Source: Prinsepia uniflora (Eukaryota; Streptophyta; Magnoliopsida; Rosales; Rosaceae). Taken from it: DNA of 64,000 bases. A program made the translations under genes and the position numbers. The stretch spans positions 66,293,483 through 66,357,482 of the forward strand of contig CM064871.1 in assembly GCA_032719365.1 (NCBI GenBank), read 5' to 3'. The first letter of the stretch is position 1; every line of letters starts with the position of its first letter. Of the stretch, positions 1 through 10,857 are shown piece by piece. Below the pieces are notes generated by a model. It worked only from the letters and a program-made list of their open reading frames with translations, did not search any database and was not told where the DNA came from.

Positions 1-2357
1 CCGAAACCATCCATTACCACCATTTTCTTCAAACACACAAACACCACCACCATCACCCTAGCTCATCCTCCTCCATGCTTGTGTGTGAACGTGAAGATGA
101 GAGGAAGGAATGAGGGGCTGGACGATGGCAGACAATGGAGGACATGGCGGGGGAAAGCCGAAAACCTTGGGTAAGTATTCAAAATCCAAAAATCGGTTTT
201 ATTGCTTTTTATTCGATTCTAAGGATTGGGAAATATTTCTGGGGACCTAGGGAGAAGTTTAGGATTAGTTTTAGGGCTTAGGATGGCCTGGAGTGGCCGT
301 GAACGGCGGGGGGAAAATCCGTCCACCATGGCTGATCGGAAAGGCACGATTTGGTGATTTTTGCTCGGGGTTTTAATGTCTAAATGATAGGAACTAAGAT
401 TATGATGATATTAGGATAAAAAGGAGATGAAATTGACCTAAAATAGACCCTGAACCGGTCCAAGAACCAGAGAAAACCGGTTCAGTCCATCGGAGAAGAA
501 GATGAATAGTGCCTGCGTGTGGGCTTCACGCGCAGGTGGCTTTCTAGGGCGCGTGAAAAGTAATTTGGGGAAGTGTTCAACACGTGAAATCTTCTATTCG
601 ATGTAACGAACATTTTGAGACTGGTTTCGTATCAATTGGACACCGTCTCGATATGTTTTGGGGCATCGGAAGGTTTAGGGTCGGTTTAAAAATAGTTAAA
701 AGTTCGGGAAAATTACAGGGCTTTGGTAGGAGGTTAATAAGGTAGTTAGTAACCTTCTATTACGATTTGGACAGGTTTTGGAGTCCCGATGATGGTGATT
801 GACTCGGGAGAGCCTATGGCACGCAAATCGAGGCGGCAGCTCGGACGGTCTGTGGGTGGACCTTGGTTTTCTAAATTGGTGCATGCATAAATGTTTATTA
901 TATGTTTTATTACATGTTTGATGATGTCATGGGTGCATTTGTATGTGGTTACGTATAGGCACATATTTCAAGGTTTCGGCCCTATATGGTGTTTATACGG
1001 GTCGGTATTTCTTTATTGGTTTTAATGAAAAGGTTTTGGATTTCTAAAAGGATAAACTCGGGTATGAGACCCATTTGGTTTTGTCTCGGGCATATGGCCT
1101 CAGATATCGGGCACGGTGCCCAGCTGATGTCCTATGTTCGGGCACAAGACCCAGGTTACTTTACGGTTTTGATTTCAGGTCAGGGAACCTTAAATGGATT
1201 TCCAAGTTCATGACGGTTTATGGGAACCGGCATGAACCCTTGTTATGGTATCGTGGTTCATGACGGTTTATGGGAACCAGCATGAACCCTTATTGGTCAT
1301 TATGGTACATGACGGTTTATGGGAACCGGCATGAACCCTTGTTGGTCATTATGGTACTTGACGGTTTATGGGAATCGGAAATGGATGATGGTCTATATGT
1401 ATATGAACTGGATGTTATGGATCATGACGGTTCAGGGGAGCCGGGCATGAATGTTTATGTTATGTATATATATGTTCATATACCTTCCTTTACTTCTATT
1501 ATCTCCTACGGGGAGGGTCGTTGGCCTGGTTGGACCCCGGAGTAGTCACGGAGCACCGACTGAGTGGAATCACCCCCCCAGTTGGGTTCCTTACTCTCAG
1601 GAAGGCTATGGTTACTATAACCTCGAGTAGGATCAGTGGTCTGCGGACATTGACCTTGACTTTGAGAAGACTCAGATTGAAACCCGGGTAGCACGCGTGT
1701 AGCTTTGGATACCGTGACAGGATTGGTTGTGTGACTTATATGTATATATGATATATGATATGATATATGAGATGTGATGTGTGGTTACACAGGTTTTGGG
1801 TTGAGCCCCGTATGGTTTTGGGCAGTGGTCCATATGGTTGAATCTTTATGATTCTTTGATATGTGGTGTGCACAGGTGTGCACAGGATTGAGCAGTGGCT
1901 CGTGTATTGGTTTCAGTATGGTTATGGTTATGGGCTGAGTCCCTTATTGATTTCTTATGGATTTGGGCAGTGGCCCGTATGGTCGATTTCATTGTGGTCC
2001 TTTCGACCTTGGTTTATTTCTGATTTGGGCATAGTTCCCACATGTGGTCCATTTGGTTAAATGGTTTTCGAATGCATGCATGCTTTTTAGTGAAGGGTAC
2101 AAATGTCTTTATGGAAATATTTTTATAAACTTTTGTTTTGTCCACTCACAGCTTTTAATGTTTTGACTGCCCTTCAGGTTGACAGCCGATGTGGACTGTA
2201 GCAGAGACCGAGATATCACATGCCTCCTCCAGATCCTGGCGTACTCTGATAGCCCGGGAGGGCAAAGGTCGGAAATATCCCTTGTCTGACACTTCGTGTC
2301 AGACGGGAGTAGGGTCATCCCGCGTTAATCCTAGGGGGATTGGGATGGGTCCTGTCA
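1..2357 (+). mobile_element. Long gypsy-type LTR, forward, 5' end outside window (family I)
   Basis: The segment ends in GGGATGGGTCCTGTCA at 2357, the same terminus as the forward LTR ending at 58252, and shares its body: a genic-looking first third, a GTGAGTGG-like motif plus ATGCATGCAT near 880, a phrase array, then GTCCACTCACAG near 2140. No gag or pol coding is present. The next bases, TGGGA, continue the interior of a reverse LTR (compare 10392), so this LTR appears inserted into that one. Its start and the matching TSD lie upstream of the window. Open reading frames inside it are not conserved between copies and are not called as genes. Confidence 0.8.
1203..1350 (+). repeat. Tandem hairpin phrases (GGTTCATG...CATGAACC) in LTR
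   Basis: Three successive copies of a ~40-60 bp unit. Each has outer arms of the type GGTTCATG / CATGAACC round an inner CGGTTtatgggAACCG. The same unit recurs in both orientations at 2755-2815, 10770-10855, 13320-13440 and 54345-54480. It is part of the LTR phrase array. Confidence 0.75.
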
Positions 2358-2834
2358 TGGGATCTCAGCCCAAATCTATTTATCATCATAAAACACAATT
2401 TTGCAAACCAATTGAAATCATGTTTATCCATATATTTCATATTACTAATCCTGTCACGGTATCTAGAGCTACGCGCGTGCTACCCGGGGTCTCAAAGCCC
2501 AAGTCTCTCAGGATCCACCCAAGTCAATGTTCGTAGATCAATGACCCTCCCTGAGGTTATAATCCATAGCCTTTCTGAGAGTAAGGAACCCAACGGGGCG
2601 ACTCCACTCAGTCAGTGCTCCGTGACTACTCTGGGGTCCACCCAGGCCAACGACTCTCCCTGGATGAGACAATCCATATATAAAAGATGGTATACGAAAA
2701 ACCTTTTGAAATCATTCTCGAAACCTTTCAAGGGTTCATATTCGGCCCCCATAAGCCGTCACGAACCATAAAAACCTTTCAAGGGTTCATGCCCGTCCCC
2801 ATAAACCGTCATGAACCAGAAATCTATTTATGGG

Positions 2835-3370
2835 TCCCCGACCCAAAATCACAATCTTAAAACATAACAGGGCCTTAAGCCCGAATCCACATACAAACTG
2901 GGCCTCCAACCCAAATCGTAAACCAATTGGGTCTCGTGCCCGATTTCGTAAACTAAATGGACCTTGTGCCCCATATCGTAAACCAAATGGGCCCCGTGCC
3001 CAATTTCATAACTAAATGGGCCTCGTGCCCGATTTCATAACTAAATGGGCCTCGTGCCCGATTTCGTAAACTCAATGGGCCTCGTGCCCGATACGTACGT
3101 CAACTGAGTATCGAGCCCGATACGCAAACCAACTGGGCTTCGAGCCCGATACGTAAACCAACTGGGCCTCCGGCCCGATGCCTGGTTAAATCAAATGGAC
3201 ATCAAGTCCGAGAGTTCGTAAATCAAAGGGGTCTCGTGCCCGATTCCGTATTTCCAAATCTAAAATCGATTCAAGAACCAATTGGGCCTCTGGCCCGAGA
3301 ACGTAGTTAAAAGGGACTTCGAGTCCGAGGGTTTCCAAAAAAAATGGGTCTCGAACCCGAGTTTACCTTT
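2835..3370 (-). repeat. Phrase array of short covarying inverted repeats
   Basis: About twenty units of 25-35 bp, each with a small inverted repeat followed by a CGTAAAC-like spacer. Arms differ between units but usually stay complementary: GGGCC/GGCCC, GGGCT/AGCCC, GGACT/AGTCC, GGGT/ACCC, GGAC/GTCC. Some units mismatch, for example GGGT with GCCC. Confidence 0.8.
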
Positions 3371-4524
3371 TCAAATCCAAAACTATTTCATGAAATCATT
3401 TCCAAAACTATAAGTATGGAAAATCAGTGCAAAATCGAAAACCTCGATTTACGTGCAAGCACGTAAATCGCCTCAAAATGCGTGAAACCATGTAAATCAA
3501 AACCATCCAAATCAACATCATAGAATCACATCTATAAAGCATATAAAACATTTATGCATGCCTCACAGTTTAGAAATCAGGGTCCACTCACAGATCGTCC
3601 GAAGCTGCGCCTCGATTCGAGTGCCATACGGCTCTCCCTAGGCAAACACCTTCACTGGGACCTCCAAACCTGTCCAAATCATAATATAGGGTTACTAATT
3701 ACTTAAATAACCCCTTACTAAAGCCCCTTAATTTTCTGAAATTTTTAACTATTTTTAATCGCGAACCTAAACCTTTGGACACCCTGAAACCTATCTAAAC
3801 GATGTCCAATCGACACGAAACCAGTCCCAAAATGTTCATTACATTGAATAGATGATTTCGTGTGTTGGAAGCTTCCCCAAAAGGTGGTCCACGCGCCCAC
3901 ACGCATCGGACACTGTGCAATCATCTTCAACCTCAAGCTGTTCCGAACTGGCCGGTTCTCTGCAATCCGATCCAACTTGACCGGCGTGACCGGTCCAGGT
4001 CCCTATCCTCCTATTTTTTTGTCCTTTTTCTTCCTTCTTTCCACCAATCTTCCTACTTTGATCCTAGGAATCTAAATATGTAAACAAAACAATCTAAAAC
4101 CTACAAAATCCATCCACCCGATTTCCCCTCCACGGTTCGAGTTTCCCAGATTTTCCCCAGGGGTTCCTCAGCCCCTAACCAACACCAAAACCACCTTATT
4201 ACTCCCCTGGCAACCTAAATAACCCATTCAAATCAACCAAAACGGTCCATAATATCACAAATCGAAAATAAGGAAAAATGGGCCAAACCGATACCTTGTC
4301 GGGTTTCCTCCTCCACGCCGCCGTCCACGGCGTTTTAGGCCGTCCTGCAGCCTCCTCTCAGTCCTCAGCCACTCTCTTCCTCATCCTTAGGTTGAACCAA
4401 GTGAGGGGGAAGGGTTTGGGGTGTGGTCATGGTCGATGGCATTTGGTGAGATCGGGTTTGGGTTTGGCTTGGTATGCACGAACAAAAGGGATGGGAATAC
4501 ATGTATGGGAAGCAATGAGCAATG

Positions 4525-4548
4525 GATGAGTGACACTTGTCACTCATC
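4525..4548. promoter_or_regulatory. Near-perfect 24-bp palindrome conserved in LTRs
   Basis: GATGAGTGACA, a two-base centre CT, then TGTCACTCATC. Near-identical copies lie at the equivalent LTR position at 14696-14719 and 53025-53048, and in extended form at 35051-35081. A dimeric factor site or cruciform is possible; the function is inferred only. Confidence 0.55.
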
Positions 4549-4898
4549 TATTGGGCCAATTTAAAATATCTGGGGCCCACTTGAATACGAAAGCTCCCCG
4601 TTTCGTAAATCGTGCAATAGTGATCCGAAACTTTCGTGAACCGAACTTTTCCGTCGAACGTCCGAATTCGACGTGCCGCCTGTCTATGAATTCGTATCGA
4701 CTCGATCTACGTAACAGTCCTCGGTCCTTGTCCATTGGACCTCCCGATCAAAAAGTCAACATTTTACCCCCGATTAGGGGCAAAACGGTCATTTTGCATC
4801 GTTCGTCCTATTTCACCCAACTAATCATGGATTAACCTCACTAATTATGATTAGTCACTAATCTAATCCCAGAATTCGGGACGGGTCGTTACATCCTA

Positions 4899-4979
4899 AT
4901 AGGTCACTCATCTTGGGATTTTTGTAGCTCAACCTCGCTTAACTTCAAAGTTCTAAAGGAATCAAAAGCCAATGAGCTC
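4899..4979 (-). other. 5S rRNA-like segment of Cassandra 3' LTR
   Basis: On the minus strand it reads GAACTTTGAAGTTAAGCGAGGTTGAGC then a GATGAGTGACCT motif, matching in order the 3' half of plant 5S rRNA (AACTCCGCAGTTAAGCG ... GATGGGTGACC). It is a diverged LTR-borne copy, not a functional 5S gene. Confidence 0.8.
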
Positions 4980-5053
4980 CCAAGACACGGGTCTTACAAT
5001 CCACTCTCCTTGGGGCCCAGTATCCTCGCTGGCACACTTCCTATCGGGGTTCA

Positions 5054-5065
5054 GCTCTGATACCA
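5054..5065 (-). other. Primer-binding site (initiator tRNA-Met type) of Cassandra
   Basis: The minus strand reads TGGTATCAGAGC, three bases inside the 5' LTR end. This is the usual plant PBS complementary to the 3' end of initiator methionine tRNA. Confidence 0.85.
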
Positions 5066-5123
5066 TTCTGTCACCGTCCGTCTCCCCTAGCACAATATTG
5101 TCCACTTTGGACCATGCCCTCAC

Positions 5124-6786
5124 TAATAGGACTTGTCCCCGAATTTTGTGAAAAATCGGACTGGTCCTGCTCAAGTCTGACAACTCTTGTGAGACAAGGG
5201 ACCTCACCAATTTTAATCATATTCAAAACTTAATAATTTAACCAAAATAGATCCACACTTATGGGGTCACCACCCACATCCAACCCGATACCCCGACAAA
5301 TTGTGGAAATGCTAGCTCGACCATCAGTAATTTTATTTGAATTTTTCACATGTTGTAACCTCAATTATTTATTACAAATCTAATATTCGTAATTATTTAC
5401 ATGTACCTTGCCATACATTGCATAATGTAAAGTACCACAATCCTTCTAAATATTTATTTCTCACTAAATAAACTCAACATTCAAAGATACTTAGATCCTA
5501 TTCACACATTAAGCAAATAATAACTCTTTATAAAACTACCAATTATATAATTTTTAATTGATAATTCTTTGTAAATCCTTCATAAAGATAATTCACCTTA
5601 GTGACTTAGTCCCTTTTTTGTCTTCATAATTTATCATAAGAGTCTATTTATTCAAAATATTATTTTCCTCTAATTTTCCTAATTTTTCCCAAATTAACTT
5701 TGAATTTAAAATATAAAAACTTCCTAACTTCAGAATCCTGCTCAAATGGCATCCACTTGACTCCAGCATTATACCATTAGACTCAAAATACCAAGAGGCA
5801 CAATTCCCATGTTGATCGTTCCTCTAAAAGACACCACATGCGCCCTTATGCGCCGGTGAAAACTCCCTACGCATGAGGTCCATACACTTGCACAGTGCCA
5901 TCTCCTACCTCAATTCTCGACCCGATTTGTTGTAATTTGGGTCGTCCGACCTGCGGTCACAACCCGGCTAGAACCCCGTTATTTCAGGTCCAATTTCATC
6001 GTTCTAAACTTTGAAACTTATCTTCACTAGCCCAGAAGAAGATCTAAAACACAAAAATGAAAAAAAGTACCTTGTTCTTAGGATTCGAATCTCCAAGCTT
6101 ACGACCATGGAGTCCATGGCCAGCTCTGTAGCTTTTCCATGTCCAGAATCACCCCTTCTTAACTCAGAAGGGTTGCACAACCTCCAGGATCACACTGACG
6201 TGACCATTGGCTGGTTTCCTATCCCTAAACTGAAAACTCGACTTAGAGACCTACGGACTCCCTTCGTTTTCGTCTCATTTTCCTACTTTTCACACCCTCC
6301 TTTCTTTGTTTTCCTTCTTATATTTCATCCCTTTCCTTTTCCTATTTCCTCCTAGCCTCTCTCTTTCTCACGATGGTGGCTAGTTTCCATTTTCTTCCCT
6401 TTCGGCCATCACCCACCGACCTGCAGTTTCACACACACAACACCTATATATATTTGTGTAAGTCGATGGAAACATTAGGAGGGAAAACCCCAAAAAATTC
6501 TAGACACATGTCACCCTCCTATATGCTTCACATGCCAAAATTGTGAAATGACCAAAAAGTCTTTTTAAGCCAAAGTTACCAAAATTCCTTTCACCATTTT
6601 TGACCCATAACAAATTTATCCAAACTATTTTTTTGACATGCCGCCTCTCTATGTACTTGAGAGACTGAGCCCTTCATTACGGTCTTTTCGAAATCACCAA
6701 AAGATATCCCAATCAAAAGTCACCTTTTTTACTTCCATGGGAAAAATCGTCATTTTTTGCTTTTCTCAAAGTTCTGGGGCGTTACA
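5124..6786 (-). mobile_element. Solo LTR (about 1.66 kb) nested in Cassandra 5' LTR
   Basis: On the minus strand it starts TGTAACGCCCC and ends near GTCCTATTA, so the usual CA terminus has mutated. Flanks are CTCAC (5119-5123) and CTCAT (6787-6791), a 5-bp TSD with one change. Removing it rejoins the Cassandra LTR text in order. It carries the GTCATTTTTTGC / ACATGCCGCCTCTCTATG phrases of the longer LTRs but no phrase array. An open frame at 6011-6355 lies inside it and is not supported as a gene. Confidence 0.8.
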
Positions 6787-6827
6787 CTCATGGTTTTGTT
6801 TCTGAGAATTCACGCGCAACTTTCCAC

Positions 6828-6905
6828 TAGGTCGCCCATCTTGAGATTGCTCAAGCCCAACCTCGCTTAATTTCAGAGTTTCAAAGGAATTCAAAGCAGT
6901 GAGCT
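6828..6905 (-). other. 5S rRNA-like segment of Cassandra 5' LTR
   Basis: Minus-strand order matches 5S rRNA: GAGCTCACTGC, AACTCTGAAATTAAGCGAGG, TTGGGCTTGAGCAATC, then GATGGGCGACC. It is better preserved than the 3' LTR copy and contains the region where the internal pol III promoter of 5S genes lies. Confidence 0.82.
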
Positions 6906-7019
6906 CCTAAAAAGCCTCGTGTTAGATAGATACGTGTCCACACATATAAAGTACTTCATCTTTCCCTCCCCGAGCGATGTGGGATTGCTCACCGTTCTTC
7001 CCAAGACACGGGTCTTTCA

Positions 7020-8280
7020 AAATTGCTCACATAGTTCTTTTAAAGGCTTTCTTCTTAATGTATCTAACAATCTAATAATTTAGATTCCAATCTAATCCAA
7101 ATTCTGTATAAATTAAGTCTGAAATGTTCATGTTAGCAACTTATTACTAGTCAAGGAAGCTAAATGCGCAGGTTTCGTTAAGTTGGGATCACAGTATTCG
7201 ACCAAACACAAATGGAAAGATTGGTGTATCATAAAATACATGAAGCAACCATGAAATGGAAACGATTGGTGTATCATAAAATACTTGTAATTCTCCTAAG
7301 AAAATCTGTTTGAATATAAAAGAATGGAATACAAATCATGGTAAGTAAGATGCGTGAAAATTGAATGCAATAACAAAGTACGTACAAGTGTTGAAAGTAA
7401 ATATTTATTTGGAAAATTTGAGGGGCACAATCTCTTAGAATATTTCAACTGGAATGAACGTTAGCCAAAATCATACAATTAGATGGTATAAAATTTGTAC
7501 GGCATTGAGATACCAAGAGTTAAGTGTTTGATTGTTCCAAAGGCTGAGATATGCAACAGTTGGGATGAGAGAAGTACTCTGATTCCAAGTCGGGAACTTA
7601 AGAGATGTTGAGAGAGGGAAACGCATCCTCGAGTTGTGGTCGGAGAAACAGATTGTGCCTTTTTTCAGGCAAGCCTTTGAACAAAAGAGTTTTTGGAGAG
7701 TTTGCTTTGTGCTTGATTATTCTTTTAAGAAAAAAGATTGCTTCTCTTTATATAGGTAGTTTGGGCTAATTGGGAGGTCCAATGATACCGTGTTTTTTTT
7801 CCAAAGCATCCCCTTTGTCCATTGACAAGGACGGTGCTTTTCTTCGCAACCCAACTTCCTTATCGTGTTTCCACAAATCTTGGTCGCTATTGCATAGATT
7901 GGACATTCTCCATTTGGATTTTTAAATTGTGCTCAATTTCTCTTTAGCCCACAAGTTAATTTTTTCAAGTGTGAATAGTTTATTCCTTGTTGATGAGACA
8001 TGGTGATTTGAACATTAATTCATGTTTCGATTTGAACGTATTGTGTAGCTTGCAGGGGGGTGGGATGTTTAACCAAAATTTATAGTGAGAGGACTGACAG
8101 TTTGATATTTCAATTGGGGAGTCATACATCATTTATAACATTATAGTGAGATATATAAATCCTGCATGAAGTGTCCTTGGTACTTAGCTTAGGATCCCAT
8201 TATGATTTTCTGCTTACCAACTCCACCCCACCACCACGAAATTGCTCAACTCACATTATTCAACCTTGTCTAGCTCTGCA
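7020..8280. repeat. Non-coding stretch with a repeat shared with the window end
   Basis: No gene is seen. Text from about 7280 to 7570 (CTCCTAAGAAAATCTGT, GTACAAGTGTTGAAAGTAAAT, TTTGAGGGGCACAATCT, CAGTTGGGATGAGA) recurs, diverged, at 63725-64000 in the same orientation. A TATATAGG box at about 7748 suggests an old LTR, perhaps copia type. The boundaries are unclear. Confidence 0.4.
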
Positions 8281-9963
8281 CTACGTTTTAGACCTGTTTG
8301 ATGGGATGGCCACTAGGGCCAATGATTTATGCACCTGGTGAGTGATCGGCACCCACCCATCCCCGGCCGTGGAGGATCGCACGACCTCACCTGTCTCCAG
8401 TGACTCTGCAAAGACGGAAGAGATGCCTGGGCCACTAACCGGCACCCGCTCCTTTTTCGGAGGTGGCATCTCCATCCTGGCCTCCTTGGCCTTCTCCCTC
8501 GGCACCTCAGCTGTCTTTAGCCCCGCCTCTCTCTTCTGGCGACGTTCGGCACTCTCATTCTCTGACACACCTACCGTCGGGGGAGACTGCCCATGCTGAG
8601 CCTCCATCAGCTTCCTACGGCGTTCTCGGGCTTGCTCTAAACCACCGATTACAGGACGCTTCATGCCGGCCAACAGACTCTTCTTCTTGCCACGCTGCCT
8701 TACTTCAGGCTTGGTCGACTTCTGAAGCCCATCCAGTCGGCCACCCGCACTTGACCCTTAGGGAGGCTCCTCTCGACCCGTCCCCTTTGGCTTCAGGGCC
8801 ACGGTCTTCTGCCTACGCGCTGGCTGGGGAGCCACCTCCGGTTCTTTGCCCTTGCCGTCGGCAGTAGAAGCATGCTTGGTAACTGCTTCACTCATTTTCT
8901 TCTGGGCAGCTTGCTCGACTTGGGGATGAACTGGAAATCAAATAGCGCTAGTCGCTCGGCACCCCTACATAACATTACTTAAACTAATACACTTACCAGG
9001 CGGGAAGATCAGACCCACAGTAACTAAGTTGGCCGGTAGCTTCAGGACACAGCGACTGCGCTCTAGGTTGGACAGCTTCTCCCGAACTAGGTTACACGCC
9101 TCCCAGTCTTCCGTTGTTACCGTTGCCTTTGATGGACCTGCAAAAACAAACAAATAGCATCAGACCCCGTCTCGGCAGACCCATCTACCAAATGATGTCA
9201 CATCCCCCTCCCACGGCCCTGACACCCAACAAAACCGGTGCCTCCAGCTTTTCTACGAAGTCGGCACGTCATTGATGAACGCACCCCGGGCGATCTTGTG
9301 CAGGCACTCCATCTGGTACCACCCCGGCCTATAGTTCTGCATCTTGAAACAGTACAGTGTGCACAATTTTCCCCAGGTCGATTTCGGTAGTCCCGCCAAT
9401 CGGAAGGCCGTGTACAGGCTGACCAGGATGATCCAGTCGTTCGCGTTCAGCTGACCCATGGCTAAGTTGGCCCTCGCCATCATGTCTTGGAGCCATGGGT
9501 GCAGAGGTAGCCTGACTCTGTGCTCAAAGAAGTCGACGTAAAATAACATCGGCCCTTCTGGAGGATTACTCGGCCTACTGCTACCAGGCGACAGGGTCAT
9601 CATTATGGTGTTCGCCTCATAATCTACGGCATACTCCGTCTTCACCACACCGTCGGTATCCAGCTCCATCGGCGAGCTTGTGTCCATCCCTCTATCTTCG
9701 TCGTCTGAGTCGACCACGATGACTAGCCAGGATTGGGGTGGTGTCCATCTCTCGGTGGCTCGGTCGGCCCCGGATGTGCTGCACTCCCCCTGTCGCTGCA
9801 CCTCCTTCCTCGGTAACCTAAGAGCCCTATCTAGGCTATCACTGCTGCTGGACGATGAGGAACTTTCGGACGAGGACCCACTAGTGGACGTTGAACAACT
9901 ATGCTCGCTCGGCACATCGCTTGCCGAGTGAGACGGTGCTTCCCAGCCAAAAGTTTGAGGGGA
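8281..9963 (-). pseudogene. Gag-like protein of a Tat/Ogre-type (putative gypsy type) transposon, broken
   Basis: The best preserved part (about 9253-9963) encodes an acidic Ser-rich N-terminus followed by a domain with FYVDFFEHRVRLPLHPWLQ and NDWIILVSLYTAFRLAGLP. That pattern resembles the 'putative gypsy type transposon' domain (Transposase_28 family) of plant elements. A TAG at 9253 and a TAA near 8760 interrupt the frame. Plausible splice sites (donor after 9003, acceptor near 8937; another acceptor near 9139) suggest an intron-containing gene. The C-terminal part (8281-8900) is a Lys/Arg/Glu-rich linker. The 5' end is cut off by a solo LTR; the first codons lie at 15242-15275. The assignment is by motif reading only. 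Confidence 0.55.
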
Positions 9964-10775
9964 CCTAATGACAGGACCCATCCCAATCCCCCCGGGATTA
10001 GTGCGGGATGACCCTGCTCCCGTCTGACAGGGAGTGTCAGACAAGGGATATTTCCAACCTTTGCCCTCCCGGGCTATCAGAGTATGCCAGGATCCGGAGG
10101 AGGTATGTGATATCTCGGTCTCTACTACAGTCCACATCCGATGTCAACCTGAAGGGTATTAAAAACAGAAAGACTGTGAGTAGACAAAAAGAAATAAGTT
10201 TCATAAAACACATTTATAAAAGACCTTTATACCCTTCACTAAAAAGCATGCATGCATAGTAAAACCATTTATCCAAACACATATGTTTAAACAACCATAA
10301 TTAGGGTCACAGCCCCAAGTTCGGTAAATACAAGTCACACGGGCTCCTGCCCAAAACCATTTACAGAAAACCATAGTATAGTAAACATACGTGGGATCTC
10401 AGCCCAAATCCATTTATCATTATAAACACAATTTCCCAAACCAATTGAAATCATGTTTATCCATTATATTCATATCCAGAACCTGTCACGGTAAAATAAA
10501 GCTACGCGCGTGCTAACCGGGGTCTCAAACCCAAGTCTCTCCAGGGTCCACCCAGGTCAATGTCCGTAGATCAATGACCCTCCCTGGTGGTAACGAACCA
10601 TGACCATCCTAAGAGTAAGGAACCCAACTGGGGGGCGACTCCACTCAGTCAGTGCTCCGTGACTACTCCGGGGTCCACCCAGGCCAATGACCCTCCCCGG
10701 AGGAGACAATCATATATAAAGGATGGAATATGAAAAATCTTTTGAAAACATTCTTTAAACCATTCCAGGATTCAT

Positions 10776-10857
10776 GCCCGGCCCCCATAAGCCGTCATGA
10801 ACCATAAAATCCTTTCAAGGGTTCATGCCGGTTCCCATAAACCGTCATGACCCGTAA
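10776..10857. repeat. 82-bp direct repeat, left copy, flanking the nested LTR
   Basis: Matches 13314-13395 with essentially one difference (GCC versus GTC). It consists of two hairpin phrases. It is far longer than a 5-bp TSD. Confidence 0.85.

Larger units (their letters stand above)
2358..4893 (-). mobile_element. Long LTR, reverse, remainder right of the nested forward LTR
   Basis: It begins inside the LTR body (TGGGATCTCAGCCC, as at 10392) and ends in GGGACGGGTCGTTACA at 4893, so on the minus strand it starts TGTAACGACCCG. The left part should lie upstream of the window, beyond the forward LTR. The right border abuts a Cassandra LTR cut in its 5S-like segment, so this LTR inserted into Cassandra. 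The second TSD copy is outside the window. Confidence 0.8.
4894..7019 (-). mobile_element. Cassandra-type TRIM retrotransposon, interrupted, minus strand
   Basis: Two LTR parts carry a 5S rRNA-like segment, the hallmark of Cassandra, a non-coding terminal-repeat retrotransposon in miniature. The 3' LTR part is 4894-4998, cut on the left by a long gypsy LTR. A short internal region (4999-5068) holds a primer-binding site. The 5' LTR is 5069-7019 but is split by a solo LTR at 5124-6786. Both LTR parts begin, on the minus strand, with TGTAAGACCC or TGAAAGACCC and GTGTCTTGGG. The 3' copy lacks about 80 bp that the 5' copy has. No protein is encoded. Confidence 0.85.

Noticed and set aside
4278..4835. 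Frame pair reading like a leader and protein in the LTR body
   Set aside because: Same text is present with shifts in other LTRs; reading frame is not preserved.
6828..6905. A genuine 5S rRNA gene
   Set aside because: Only part of 5S is present, diverged, and embedded in a Cassandra LTR with PBS and partner LTR.
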